Source of the DNA: CAYGOC01 sp964351495
GTDB taxonomy: Bacteria; Chlamydiota; Chlamydiia; Chlamydiales; SM23-39
Direction: 5' to 3'
DNA: 64,000 nt
Assembly: GCA_964351495.1 (NCBI GenBank)
Contig: CAYGOC010000004.1
Location: 1-64,000 of the forward strand
The notes below the pieces were generated by a model. It searched no databases and was not told the DNA's origin. It worked only from the letters and a program-made list of their open reading frames with translations. The position numbers were made by a program, and so were the translations under genes. Positions 52,272-60,279 of this stretch are shown here, piece by piece; positions within the stretch are counted from its first letter, which is position 1; every line of letters starts with the position of its first letter.

Positions 52272-52793
52272 ATGAACATTCAAGAAAAATCTTTACAAAG
52301 AGAAAGAGATATTCATTTTATGCAAGCAGCCTTAAAAGAGGCTAAAAAAGCCTTTTCTGAAGGAGAGGTGCCTGTTGGGTCTGTTTTGGTTGTGGAAGAT
52401 ACAATAGTGGCTAAAGGGCGTAATCAGGTGGAGCTTTTGCAAGATGCAACGGCTCATGCAGAGATGTTATGTCTTTCTTCTGCAAGCAGTTATTTTCAGG
52501 ATTGGCGATATGAAGGGGCTACTCTTTATTCTACTTTGGAGCCTTGTCCTATGTGTGCCGGAGCTCTTTTTTCTTGTAGGGTAAAGAGGGTAGTTTGGGG
52601 GGCGCCTGATATTCGTCTCGGAGCTAATGGGAGTTTTATAGATCTGTTTTCTATGAAACACCCCATGTGGAAGATAGAAATAGAAGGGTTTGTTTTAGAG
52701 GCGGAAGCCTCTTTTTTAATGAAGGAGTTTTTTTATCAAAGAAGAGAAAAAGGAAGACAAGAAAAAAAAGCAGTTTTGTCAGAGCCTAATTGA
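52272..52793 (+). CDS. tadA: tRNA-specific adenosine deaminase
   Basis: TadA deaminates A34 to inosine in tRNA-Arg(ACG). The zinc site is the His-Ala-Glu of 'ATAHAEMLCLSSAS' with the Cys pair of 'LEPCPMCAGALFSCRVKRVV' (first part). 'EGEVPVGSVLVVED' is the N-terminal signature. The 173-residue protein has a short basic tail. AAGG lies before the ATG at 52272; the same 10 bases (AAGGCGTTTC) occur 54 bases upstream. Its end overlaps the next small gene out of frame. Confidence 0.94.
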   Translation: MNIQEKSLQRERDIHFMQAALKEAKKAFSEGEVPVGSVLVVEDTIVAKGRNQVELLQDATAHAEMLCLSSASSYFQDWRYEGATLYSTLEPCPMCAGALFSCRVKRVVWGAPDIRLGANGSFIDLFSMKHPMWKIEIEGFVLEAEASFLMKEFFYQRREKGRQEKKAVLSEPN

Positions 52794-52980
52794 AGAGCAA
52801 AAAAAGAAAGTTTTTGCGGTAGCCAGAAGAAAAGTTGCCTATGTAACCGAAGAAGATATTTTACAGNNNNNNNNNNACTTTGTAGAGCTGGAAGAGAGTC
52901 CTGAGTTTCGCTACGAAGAAGGAATTTTGGCGGGAATGCAAATTTTAGAGAAAGCCCTGGAGCAAGAAGGGTTCTTTTAA
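52735..52980 (+). CDS. Small conserved-looking protein, probable ATC start, interrupted by assembly gap
   Basis: One open frame runs from after a stop at 52720-52722 to the TAA at 52978-52980, except for ten N (52867-52876). The frame is the same on both sides of the N run, so the gap length may be exact. No ATG, GTG or TTG is in frame. AAGGAG at 52722-52727 lies 7 bases before ATC at 52735, the best initiation site. The product would have ~81 residues: a Lys/Glu-rich head, 'QSLIEEQKKKVFAVARRKVA', 'YVTEEDILQ', the gap, then 'FVELEESPEFRYEEGILAGM'. A small gene of this kind follows tadA in Chlamydia, as I recall. Function unknown. It overlaps tadA by 59 bases. Confidence 0.6.
   Translation: MKEEKKEDKKKKQFCQSLIEEQKKKVFAVARRKVAYVTEEDILQXXXXFVELEESPEFRYEEGILAGMQILEKALEQEGFF
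52867..52876. other. Assembly gap of ten N
   Basis: Ten undetermined bases inside the small gene 52735-52980. The reading frame on the two sides agrees if the gap is really ten bases. It would then encode about three residues and the first base of a fourth codon. Confidence 0.99.
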
Positions 52981-53744
52981 AGGTCTTTTTTGCGAGAGCG
53001 AAAATCGTAGATTTGGCATCCCTTTCGTTTTTTTCGGAAAAAGTAGGTTATTTCTATTAATTTTTTTTCTGTTTTATGAAATTTAGGAAAAATTCCCAAG
53101 CGTCCCCAGCCTATAAGGGCGTATAGGTATCCAAAAAGAGTGCAGCCAAAATAGAAAAGAGCTTCGATATACTTTTCTTCAAAGATATCAAAGATTATAG
53201 CGGGGAAGAAGATCCAATTAAAAAGAGAAGAGGCTCTAAAGGGAATTCGGAAGAATAAAAACAGGCGGGTATTTGGGTGAAGCATAATCCAGGCCAAAGA
53301 CAAACCATACAGGGGGCCTGTAAAATTAGAAAAAGAGAGAAAAGGAAAAAAAGAGACCAAAACAGGAAGAGTAAAAAGAAAGCCTAATAAGGCACTACCT
53401 ATATATAGCATTAAGAAGGAAAAAAACCCTTTCACTTGAGAAAGGGATAAAGCCATAAACCGAAGCACATAAAACTTAATAAAAAAAGAAAACAAAAACC
53501 CGAAAGAAATAGAGCCTTCCGGGGAATCAAATAAGAAAAATGTAAAAATTTTCCACCACTTGTTTTCTTGTAGTCCCTTCCAAGAAACAGAAAGAATAGG
53601 ATACAGCGTTTTTTCCGCAAAATGGGGAAAGAAGCAGTCAAAAAATAAATACCCCCCAGAGGTAAAGGCAAAACCGGCTAAGAAAACCAGTAAAAAACCT
53701 TTTGCATTAGAAAAGAAAGAGCGTAGAACTTTTTTGAAAATCAT
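52977..53744 (-). CDS. Rhomboid-like membrane protein, probably inactive
   Basis: A 255-residue protein with about six membrane helices and a topology like a rhomboid protease: 'LQENKWWKIFTFFLFD' is the entry loop, then 'MLYIGSALLGFLFTLPVLVSF' (in part), 'NFTGPLYGLSLAWIMLHPN' and 'LFYFGCTLFGYLYALIGWG'. The catalytic Ser of the 'GASG' motif and the His of the last helix are not seen ('GPLYG' and 'GYLYA'). It is therefore probably a pseudo-protease that binds membrane proteins. A basic C-terminal tail follows. The stop overlaps the small gene at 52980 by 4 bases. The rhomboid link is my reading of a weak pattern. Confidence 0.5.
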   Translation of the reverse strand: MIFKKVLRSFFSNAKGFLLVFLAGFAFTSGGYLFFDCFFPHFAEKTLYPILSVSWKGLQENKWWKIFTFFLFDSPEGSISFGFLFSFFIKFYVLRFMALSLSQVKGFFSFLMLYIGSALLGFLFTLPVLVSFFPFLSFSNFTGPLYGLSLAWIMLHPNTRLFLFFRIPFRASSLFNWIFFPAIIFDIFEEKYIEALFYFGCTLFGYLYALIGWGRLGIFPKFHKTEKKLIEITYFFRKKRKGCQIYDFRSRKKDL

Positions 53745-53924
53745 AGAGAAAGGATAACAGAGAATAGGCTTTATAGTCTAGTTTACGCCCGCTCTTAAGA
53801 TAAAAAAAATTAGAGAAAACGACCAAGTAGAGGTTTCCTTAGAAAATAGAATTGCTTGCAGTTTTTATCAAAAACCAGCTATCCTTCCTCTCATGAAAAA
53901 CAAACTCTTCCTTAAGGTTATTAT

Positions 53925-54251
53925 ATGAAAAAGAAAGACACACATCCTTTTTATCAAGAAGTTCTTTTTATAGACTCTTCCACTGGTACTAAATTTTTGA
54001 TTGGCTCTACGTTATCTTCTAAAGAAAAAGAAGTTTTTGAAGGGAAAGAATATCCCGTTTGTAGAGTTTCTATTTCTTCTGCTTCTCATCCGTTTTTTAC
54101 AGGCAGCAAGCAGCTTATCGATTCAGAAGGAAGAGTAGATAAGTTCACAAAGCGATACAAAAGAAAACAAGAAGCGATCTCCTCTGAGCAAGAGAAGCAA
54201 GAGCAAGAAAAAGAAAGACAGAAAGCACAAAAAAAGAAAAAGAAGAAGTAA
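53925..54251 (+). CDS. rpmE: 50S ribosomal protein L31 (type B)
   Basis: L31 bridges the subunits at the central protuberance. The core 'DTHPFYQEVLFIDSSTGTKF' and 'YPVCRVSISSASHPFFTGSK' match type B L31, which lacks the zinc Cys-x2-Cys. The family core is ~80 residues; this one has 108, with a C-terminal tail of Glu, Gln and Lys ending in seven Lys. It opens the operon rpmE-prfA-prmC-ffh and is followed 12 bases later by prfA. Confidence 0.92.
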   Translation: MKKKDTHPFYQEVLFIDSSTGTKFLIGSTLSSKEKEVFEGKEYPVCRVSISSASHPFFTGSKQLIDSEGRVDKFTKRYKRKQEAISSEQEKQEQEKERQKAQKKKKKK

Positions 54252-54263
54252 CCTCTTTTTTTC

Positions 54264-55328
54264 ATGGAAGAAAAAATTGCAAAGCTTTTGAGGCGGTGCC
54301 AAGAAGTAGAAAACGAGGTTAGCGCTCCAGAGGCTTTGTCCGATCCTAAACTCTATAAGAAACTTTCTCAAGAATATTCCTATCTTTTAGACGTAAAGCA
54401 AGCTTTTGAAAAGAAGGAAAGTCTAGAAAAGGAAATTCGAGACTCCAAAGAGCTTCTTCGGGAAGAGAAAGAAGAAGAGATGCTCTCCTTTTTACAGGAA
54501 GAGATCTCTTTAAGAGAAGAAGAGCTCAAAAAAGTATCCCAAGAGTTAGAAATTTTATTAGTTCCTCCCGATCCTAGAGATAACTGTAACGTTATTTTAG
54601 AGCTAAGAGCGGGGACAGGGGGAGAAGAAGCGAGCCTTTTTGTTGCTGATTGCGCTCGGATGTATAAAAACTATGCAGCAAAAAACAAATGGGAAGTGGA
54701 ACCTCTTTCTGCTACTGAGTCAGGGCAAGGAGGATATAAAGAATATATATTTGCGGTAAGTGGAAAAAATGTATTTCGGTTTATGCAGTATGAGGCGGGT
54801 ACTCATAGAGTGCAAAGAGTTCCTGAAACCGAATCGCAAGGTAGGGTTCATACTTCTGCCATCACTGTGGCTGTATTGCCGGAAGCTTCGGAAGAGGAGA
54901 AGGTGGACATCAAAGAGGCAGACCTTCGTATTGAGACCTATCGGGCTTCAGGAGCAGGGGGGCAGCATGTAAATACTACCGACTCTGCGGTCAGAATTAT
55001 TCACATTCCTACAAACACCGTAGTTACTTGCCAGCAAGAGAGATCTCAGCATAAAAACCGAGAAAAAGCGATGCGTCTTTTGCAGGTAAAGATTGTAGAA
55101 GCTGAAAGGGAGAAGCAGGAAAAGGAAGTATCTGCTCTTCGTTCTTCTCAAGTGGGGACAGGAGATCGCTCTGGCAGAATCCGCACCTATAATTTCCCCC
55201 AAAATAGGGTAACCGATCATAGGATCCATCTTACTTTGTATAACTTAGATAAAGTATTAGAGGGAGATCTTTCTGAAATAACGCAGACTTTAGTCTCTTT
55301 TTTTCACCAACAAAAACTTAGCTCATAA
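54264..55328 (+). CDS. prfA: Peptide chain release factor 1
   Basis: RF1 releases peptides at UAA and UAG. The Gly-Gly-Gln motif is in 'GAGGQHVNTTDSAVRI', and the stop-reading tripeptide region is 'RVPETESQGRVHTS', where RF1 has Pro-x-Thr ('PET'). The N-terminal coiled segment is intact. The 354-residue length is standard. prmC, which methylates the GGQ glutamine, starts 2 bases after the stop. Confidence 0.97.
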   Translation: MEEKIAKLLRRCQEVENEVSAPEALSDPKLYKKLSQEYSYLLDVKQAFEKKESLEKEIRDSKELLREEKEEEMLSFLQEEISLREEELKKVSQELEILLVPPDPRDNCNVILELRAGTGGEEASLFVADCARMYKNYAAKNKWEVEPLSATESGQGGYKEYIFAVSGKNVFRFMQYEAGTHRVQRVPETESQGRVHTSAITVAVLPEASEEEKVDIKEADLRIETYRASGAGGQHVNTTDSAVRIIHIPTNTVVTCQQERSQHKNREKAMRLLQVKIVEAEREKQEKEVSALRSSQVGTGDRSGRIRTYNFPQNRVTDHRIHLTLYNLDKVLEGDLSEITQTLVSFFHQQKLSS

Positions 55329-55330
55329 AA

Positions 55331-56176
55331 ATGGATACGGTAAAAAGCGTTTTTGCTTTGGTTTCGATCCTGTTAGAAAAAAAAGCCGTAAAGAATCCCA
55401 AAAAAGAAGCGGAAGAGATTTTGTCCCATCTTTTTGGGGTAAAAAAATTAGATATCTATCTTTTTTGGGAAGAGCCTTTTTTACAAAAAGAAAAGGCTCT
55501 TTTTTTTGCAGAAAAAAGGGGAGAGGGGGTTCCACTAGGGTATCTTTTAGGAGAGATGGAGTTTTATTCTCTTTCTTGCAAGATAGGAAAAGAAGCTTTA
55601 ATTCCAAGGCAAGAGACAGAGCTTTTAGTAGATTTTGCCATAAAAAGATGGAAAGAAAAGCTCTCTGCAAAAAAGACCCTTTGGGATCTTTTTTGTGGAA
55701 CCGGAGTCATCGGTCTTTCTTTCAAAAAAAGATTTCCTAATCTTTCTGTTGTTCTTTCCGATAAAAGTGAAAACGCGCTTTCTTTGGCCAGAGAAAATGC
55801 GAAAAGAAATCACCTCTCTGTTTCTTTTAAGAAAGGAGATTTTTTAGAAGGGTTTGAAACAGGGGAGAAGGTAGATTTTTTTCTAGCAAACCCTCCCTAT
55901 ATTTCTGAAAAGGAGTATCCTTTTTTAGAAAAAGAAGTTAAGGATTACGAGCCTAAAGAGGCGCTTGTGTCTGGAGAGACAGGTTTAGAGTTTTACGAAA
56001 GAATAGCAAAGGAGCTTCCTCCATTTTTAGAAAAGGGAGCCGGTTTAGGGCTTGAAATAGGGGAATCTCAGGGAAAAGCGGTATTTCAAATTTTTTCTGA
56101 TCCATTTTGGAAGAGGAAAGAAATTCTTTCTGATTGGAGTGGAAAAGACCGTTTCTTTTTTCTTGAAATAGAATGA
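55331..56176 (+). CDS. prmC: Release-factor glutamine methyltransferase PrmC
   Basis: PrmC (HemK) methylates the glutamine of the GGQ motif in RF1 and RF2. SAM motif I is 'LWDLFCGTGVIGLSFKKRF', the catalytic motif is 'FLANPPYISEKEY', and 'LIPRQETELLVDFAI' is the family block before motif I. At 281 residues it is normal. It lies directly downstream of its substrate gene prfA. ffh follows after 46 bases. Confidence 0.95.
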   Translation: MDTVKSVFALVSILLEKKAVKNPKKEAEEILSHLFGVKKLDIYLFWEEPFLQKEKALFFAEKRGEGVPLGYLLGEMEFYSLSCKIGKEALIPRQETELLVDFAIKRWKEKLSAKKTLWDLFCGTGVIGLSFKKRFPNLSVVLSDKSENALSLARENAKRNHLSVSFKKGDFLEGFETGEKVDFFLANPPYISEKEYPFLEKEVKDYEPKEALVSGETGLEFYERIAKELPPFLEKGAGLGLEIGESQGKAVFQIFSDPFWKRKEILSDWSGKDRFFFLEIE

Positions 56177-56222
56177 TTTTCTAGAGTAATCTGTTTACAG
56201 TTTTGTCAATAAAAAATCTTTT

Positions 56223-57569
56223 ATGTTTGATAGTTTAACCGAAAAATTAAAAAAAGCCCTTTCTCTCTTTTCCAAGGCAAAAGAGCTAAATGAAGCAGCT
56301 TTGGTAGATGCTTCTAGAAAAGTTCGCTTAGCCCTTTTAGATGCAGACGTAAATTACTCTGTGGCTACTCAGTTGGTTTCAAAAATCAAAGAGAAAGCAA
56401 TTGGACAAAAAATTATTAAGTCGGTGAAGCCCACAGAACAGTTTATCAAGATTGTGCATGATGAGCTGGTAGAGCTCATGGGGAAGGAAGAGTCTTCCTT
56501 AAATTTTCGGGGGAATCCTTCTGTGTTTTTTCTGGTGGGCCTGCAAGGCTCCGGAAAGACTACTTCTTCTATAAAACTTGCCTACTATTTGCAAAACTCT
56601 TTAAAGAAAAAGCCTTTAGTTGCAGCTTGTGATTTGCAAAGACCTGCGGCGATAGAGCAGCTTCATGTTTTAGGAAAAAACTCTTCTGTAGAGGTCTTTT
56701 CTATAGAAAAGGCAAAAAACCCTTTAGAGGTAGCCAAACAAGCTATTTTAAAAGCCCAGAAAGAGGGGTTTGAGGTAGTCATCATAGATACGGCGGGAAG
56801 GTTACACGTAGATCTAAGTCTGATGGAGGAGCTAAAAAACATGAAGGAGGCTTTAGATCCTTCTGAGGTGTTATTTGTTGCTAACGCCACTCAGGGACAA
56901 GATATTCTTCGTAGCGTACTTGAGTTTGATCAGAAAATAGGGATTACAGGGTCGATTTTAACGATGTTGGATGGAGATGCAAGAGCCGGAGCTGCTATTT
57001 CTATAAAAGAGGTTACCCAAAAGCCGCTTAAGTTTGAAGGGGTGGGAGAGAAAGTGGGCGATTTTCAGCTGTTTCATCCAAGATCTATGGCGGACCGGAT
57101 TTTGGGAATGGGAGATGTGATTAACTTAGTAAGAAAAGCGGAAGAGAGCTTTTCTGAAGAAGAAAAAGAAAAAATGGAAAAGAAGATTAAAAAGGCTTCT
57201 TTTAACTTTACAGATTATTTAGAGCAACTGACTCGGATGAAGAGCATGGGATCTTTGTCGAGTCTTATTAAGATGGTTCCGGGAGCCTCTAGCATGATTC
57301 AAGACTTTTCTGCTTCGGAAGCGGAAATGAAGCTTACTGAGGCGATAATTCTTTCTATGACTTTACAGGAAAGAGAAGGAAAAGAAGAACTGAACTTTAG
57401 TAGAAGAAAAAGAATCGCTTTAGGTTCTGGTGTAAAAAAAGAGAAAGTGGATCAGCTCATAAATAAATTTGAAAAAGCAAAAAAAATGATGAAAAAATTA
57501 CCGAAAATGGGAAAAAACGGACCCGATTTAGAATCTTTTAACCCCATGGGGAATGTAAAATGGCGTTAG
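56223..57569 (+). CDS. ffh: Signal recognition particle protein Ffh
   Basis: Ffh binds signal sequences and 4.5S RNA and delivers ribosomes to FtsY. The GTPase P-loop is 'GLQGSGKTTSSIKLAYYL'; other G motifs are 'DLQRPAAIEQL', 'VIIDTAGRLHVD' and 'GDARAGAAIS'. The C-terminal M domain carries 'FTDYLEQLTRMKSMGSLSSL' (start) and 'RRKRIALGSG', the RNA-contact helix. At 448 residues it is standard. Its last 10 bases overlap rpsP. Confidence 0.97.
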   Translation: MFDSLTEKLKKALSLFSKAKELNEAALVDASRKVRLALLDADVNYSVATQLVSKIKEKAIGQKIIKSVKPTEQFIKIVHDELVELMGKEESSLNFRGNPSVFFLVGLQGSGKTTSSIKLAYYLQNSLKKKPLVAACDLQRPAAIEQLHVLGKNSSVEVFSIEKAKNPLEVAKQAILKAQKEGFEVVIIDTAGRLHVDLSLMEELKNMKEALDPSEVLFVANATQGQDILRSVLEFDQKIGITGSILTMLDGDARAGAAISIKEVTQKPLKFEGVGEKVGDFQLFHPRSMADRILGMGDVINLVRKAEESFSEEEKEKMEKKIKKASFNFTDYLEQLTRMKSMGSLSSLIKMVPGASSMIQDFSASEAEMKLTEAIILSMTLQEREGKEELNFSRRKRIALGSGVKKEKVDQLINKFEKAKKMMKKLPKMGKNGPDLESFNPMGNVKWR

Positions 57570-57913
57570 TAATACGTTTAAGACAACAAGGTGCAAAGAA
57601 CAAGCAAACCTATCGTTTGGTTCTTACAGAAAAAAGAAATCCAAGGGATGGGAAATATTTAGAAAAGCTTGGTTGGTATGATCCTTTTCAAGAAGGGGAA
57701 AAGCAGGCTTTTGTAGATCAGGAGAGAATTCTTTTCTGGCTAAGTCAAGGAGCGCAAATTAGCGAAAAAGCCAAGTCTTTAGTAAAAAGATTGGCTCCGA
57801 ATGCTTTTGTAAAGAAAGCAAGGGTAAAAAAAGCGAAAAAAGCTTCTTCTCAAGAGCCAAAAAAGAAGGCCGCTCCTAAAAAAGCAGCGAAAAAAGTGAG
57901 TAAGAAGGCTTAA
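57560..57913 (+). CDS. rpsP: 30S ribosomal protein S16
   Basis: S16 is needed for 30S assembly. The core 'ALVIRLRQQGAKNKQTYRLV' (first part), 'PRDGKYLEKLGWYDP' and 'RILFWLSQGAQISEKAKSL' (first part) is typical. The core is ~80 residues; a Lys/Ala tail of ~35 residues is added at the C-terminus. The ATG overlaps the ffh stop by 10 bases. trmD follows after 6 bases, as in most bacteria (ffh-rpsP-trmD-rplS). Confidence 0.96.
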   Translation: MALVIRLRQQGAKNKQTYRLVLTEKRNPRDGKYLEKLGWYDPFQEGEKQAFVDQERILFWLSQGAQISEKAKSLVKRLAPNAFVKKARVKKAKKASSQEPKKKAAPKKAAKKVSKKA

Positions 57914-57919
57914 AAGAGA

Positions 57920-58600
57920 ATGCACTTTGACATTCTTTCTCTGTTTCCCGAGTATTTTCAGGGGCCTTTTTCTGTTAGCATGATCAAAAGGGCTATAGAG
58001 AGAAAGTTAATTTCGATCTCGCTTATAGATATACGGGATTTTGGAGAAGGAAAACATAAACAGGTAGATGACCGCCCCTATGGGGGAGGGCCTGGAATGG
58101 TTCTATCGCCCGGCCCTGTTGTGAGAGCTATTGAGTCGGTAAGAAAGGAAGAAGAAGAAAAGCCTTATGTAGTCTGTCTTTCTCCGCAGGGGAAGGTTTT
58201 AAACCATAAGGTATGTAAGAGGCTGGCTGAGAAGAAGCGGATAGTGCTTATTTGTGGTCACTATGAAGGAATTGATGAAAGGGTGATTAGCCAAGAGGTG
58301 GATGAAGAGATTAGCATTGGAGATTACGTTTTAACAAATGGTTGTATAGCAGCTATTGTTCTTGTAGACAGCGTTATCCGTTTTGTTCCTAAAGTTTTAG
58401 GAAATGAGGCCTCTGCTAGAGAAGATTCGTTTGAAAAAAGAGAAGTATTTGAAGGTCCGCAGTTTACAAGACCTGCCTTATTTCGGGGAGAAAAGGTTCC
58501 TGAAGTGTTAATTTCAGGGGATCACAAAAAAATAGAAGAGTATCGAAAGAAAAAAGGGTTAGAAAAAAGATTAAAAAATAGGGAAGATCTTTCTGTTTAA
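57920..58600 (+). CDS. trmD: tRNA (guanine37-N1)-methyltransferase
   Basis: TrmD methylates G37 next to the anticodon and prevents frameshifting. 'MHFDILSLFPEYF' at the start, 'DDRPYGGGPGMVL' and the knot 'LICGHYEGIDERVI' with 'EISIGDYVLTNG' identify it. At 226 residues it is normal. It lies in the order rpsP-trmD-rplS. Confidence 0.97.
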   Translation: MHFDILSLFPEYFQGPFSVSMIKRAIERKLISISLIDIRDFGEGKHKQVDDRPYGGGPGMVLSPGPVVRAIESVRKEEEEKPYVVCLSPQGKVLNHKVCKRLAEKKRIVLICGHYEGIDERVISQEVDEEISIGDYVLTNGCIAAIVLVDSVIRFVPKVLGNEASAREDSFEKREVFEGPQFTRPALFRGEKVPEVLISGDHKKIEEYRKKKGLEKRLKNREDLSV

Positions 58601-58640
58601 AGAAAGACTTTCTTCTAAGAGAGGAAAAGGAGAATTTATC

Positions 58641-59078
58641 GTGAGCCAAAATAGTTTAATTGAAAAAGTAGAAAAAGAAGAAAAGGGGAAAGAACACCCT
58701 CTTTTCCGAGTAGGGGACACAGTAGACGTCCACATGCGTATTATCGAAGGAGACAAGGAAAGAATCCAGGTTTATAGCGGAACGGTAATTGGAAGAAAAG
58801 GTTCTGGAATTTCTGAGACGTTTACCGTATACCGAATTGCGTATGGTTCTAGTATGGAGAAGCTGTTTTTATTACATAGTCCTAAAATTGCCAAGATTGT
58901 AGTGAAGAAAAGGGGTAAAGTAAGAAGAGCGAAGCTTTACTACATAAGAGGAAAATCTGGTAAAAAAGCGAGAGTACAAGAGCTTTTAAAAGCAAAGTCA
59001 ACGAGCGCTCCAAAAGAGACTGTGAAAGAAGCTCCTTCAGAGGAAAAACCTGTAGAAGAAGGGCAAGACAATCTCTAA
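58641..59078 (+). CDS. rplS: 50S ribosomal protein L19
   Basis: L19 sits at the subunit interface. 'FRVGDTVDVHMRIIEGDKER' and 'SGTVIGRKGSGISETFTVYR' (parts) with 'VRRAKLYYIRGKSGKKARV' are conserved. The start is GTG at 58641, with AAGGAG before it. The core ends near 120, and an acidic tail rich in Pro, Glu and Lys brings it to 145 residues. rnhB lies immediately downstream. Confidence 0.95.
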   Translation: MSQNSLIEKVEKEEKGKEHPLFRVGDTVDVHMRIIEGDKERIQVYSGTVIGRKGSGISETFTVYRIAYGSSMEKLFLLHSPKIAKIVVKKRGKVRRAKLYYIRGKSGKKARVQELLKAKSTSAPKETVKEAPSEEKPVEEGQDNL

Positions 59079-59130
59079 AAAAGATCTCCTTGTAAAGGGC
59101 AACCTGGGAGAGATCGAAAAAGAACTCTCC

Positions 59131-59730
59131 TTGCAGGGACATATAGTAGCAGGCGTGGATGAGGTAGGAAGGGGGCCTTTAGCGGGCCCTGTTTTTGCTG
59201 CCGCTTGTATTTTGCCGGAAGGTTTTTTTTTGCCGGGACTCAAAGATTCCAAAGCTGTTTCAGAAAAGGGTAGAGAGGCTCTTTTTGAAGTCCTTACAAA
59301 GGATGCTTCTGTTATCTATAGCGTAGCTTCTGTTTCTAATTCTGTTATTGATACAATCAATATTTTACAAGCCACTTTGCTTGCTATGAAAAAAGCGGTA
59401 GAGAGTCTAAAAAAGGTTCCTTCCCTTGTTTTAGTAGATGGGAATGAACTTCCCGCTCTTACCATTTTTATGAAGAAGATGGTAAAGACCCAAGATAAGT
59501 ATACTCTTTCTTCTTCCATAGCGGCAGCTTCTATCATTGCTAAAGTACAAAGAGATCGATTCATGAAAGAAGTAGCTCATAAAGAGTTTCCTCAGTATGG
59601 GTTTGATAAAAATAAGGGATATGGGACGAAAGAGCATATGAAAGCGCTAAAAGAGCTAGGCCCTTCTCCTATCCATAGAGCAAGCTTTGCGCCTGTTCAA
59701 AAAAGCAAGGCTACTTTTTTCTCCTCCTAG
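59131..59730 (+). CDS. rnhB: Ribonuclease HII; start codon uncertain
   Basis: RNase HII removes RNA from RNA-DNA hybrids. The catalytic 'VAGVDEVGRGPLAGPV' has the Asp-Glu pair. 'LVDGNELPAL' and 'SSSIAAASIIAKVQRDRFM' with the third and fourth acidic sites, and 'PQYGFDKNKGYGT', complete it. The TTG at 59131 would leave only about eight residues before the first catalytic Asp and has no good ribosome-binding site. The frame is open upstream to a stop at 59053-59055 with no ATG or GTG. An ATC at 59071, 7 bases after AAGGG, is another possible start that would add 20 residues, 'LLVKGNLGEIEKELS' among them. The 3' end overlaps the convergent gene by 20 bases. Confidence 0.93.
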   Translation: MQGHIVAGVDEVGRGPLAGPVFAAACILPEGFFLPGLKDSKAVSEKGREALFEVLTKDASVIYSVASVSNSVIDTINILQATLLAMKKAVESLKKVPSLVLVDGNELPALTIFMKKMVKTQDKYTLSSSIAAASIIAKVQRDRFMKEVAHKEFPQYGFDKNKGYGTKEHMKALKELGPSPIHRASFAPVQKSKATFFSS

Positions 59731-60181
59731 AAAACGCAAAATCAAGCCCTATGTGAGATAGATCCGAAAAGAAAAATCCCAGAACGATAAAAGGGATAAC
59801 GGCGCTATTTTTGTGTATAAAACCGGAAAATATAGAAGAGGTGCTTTTTTGAAAAAAACAGTAGCGTATCACCGCCAAAAATCCCACGACCCAAGCTATT
59901 CTAGTAAGCGTTCCCCATAAAGGGTGATGCGATATTCCTCGATGTTTAAAAAAAAGGCTGTAAAATCGAAAGGGAAGGGTAAGGATTCCTTTGGTAGAAA
60001 ATAGTTTTATTTGGTGAGCTAAATCTAGATCAGGATGAAAAAAATAAGAGGCATATAAAAAAGAAGCAGAAAAAACAGCTAAAGAATTTTTTGAAAAAGC
60101 AAAAAAGGTGTAGAGAAAAAAAAGCCATAAAGGCAGTGCTAAGAGTATATTAAATTTTAGATGGGTTCTAAACAAAGGCAT
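59711..60181 (-). CDS. DUF2227-like metal-binding membrane protein
   Basis: A 156-residue protein with several membrane helices ('ILLALPLWLFFLYTFFAF', 'VIPFIVLGFFFSDLSHIGLD'). Conserved His/Asp motifs occur in the order of the DUF2227 family: 'FFHPDLDL', 'HRGISHHPLWGTLTRI' and 'DLSHIGLDF'. Members are thought to bind metal, but the function is unknown. It is inserted between rnhB and yicC, on the strand opposite the operon, and overlaps rnhB by 20 bases at the 3' end. Confidence 0.7.
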   Translation of the reverse strand: MPLFRTHLKFNILLALPLWLFFLYTFFAFSKNSLAVFSASFLYASYFFHPDLDLAHQIKLFSTKGILTLPFRFYSLFFKHRGISHHPLWGTLTRIAWVVGFLAVIRYCFFQKSTSSIFSGFIHKNSAVIPFIVLGFFFSDLSHIGLDFAFSRRRKK

Positions 60182-60279
60182 ATAGCTTTGTATATAAAAA
60201 ACTTCCCTTTAAGATCAAGCTTGACTCCCTTAACTTATTTGTCTAAAATGGGTTGCATCCACTCTTTTAAAGAGTTTTT

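Noticed and set aside
53745..53924. Possible tRNA gene in the 180-base gap before rpmE
   Set aside because: No T-loop GTTCGA-type sequence or acceptor pairing was found; only AT-rich leader sequence.
54948..55229. Minus-strand frame inside prfA
   Set aside because: It lies antisense to the conserved GGQ region and shows no protein-like signature.
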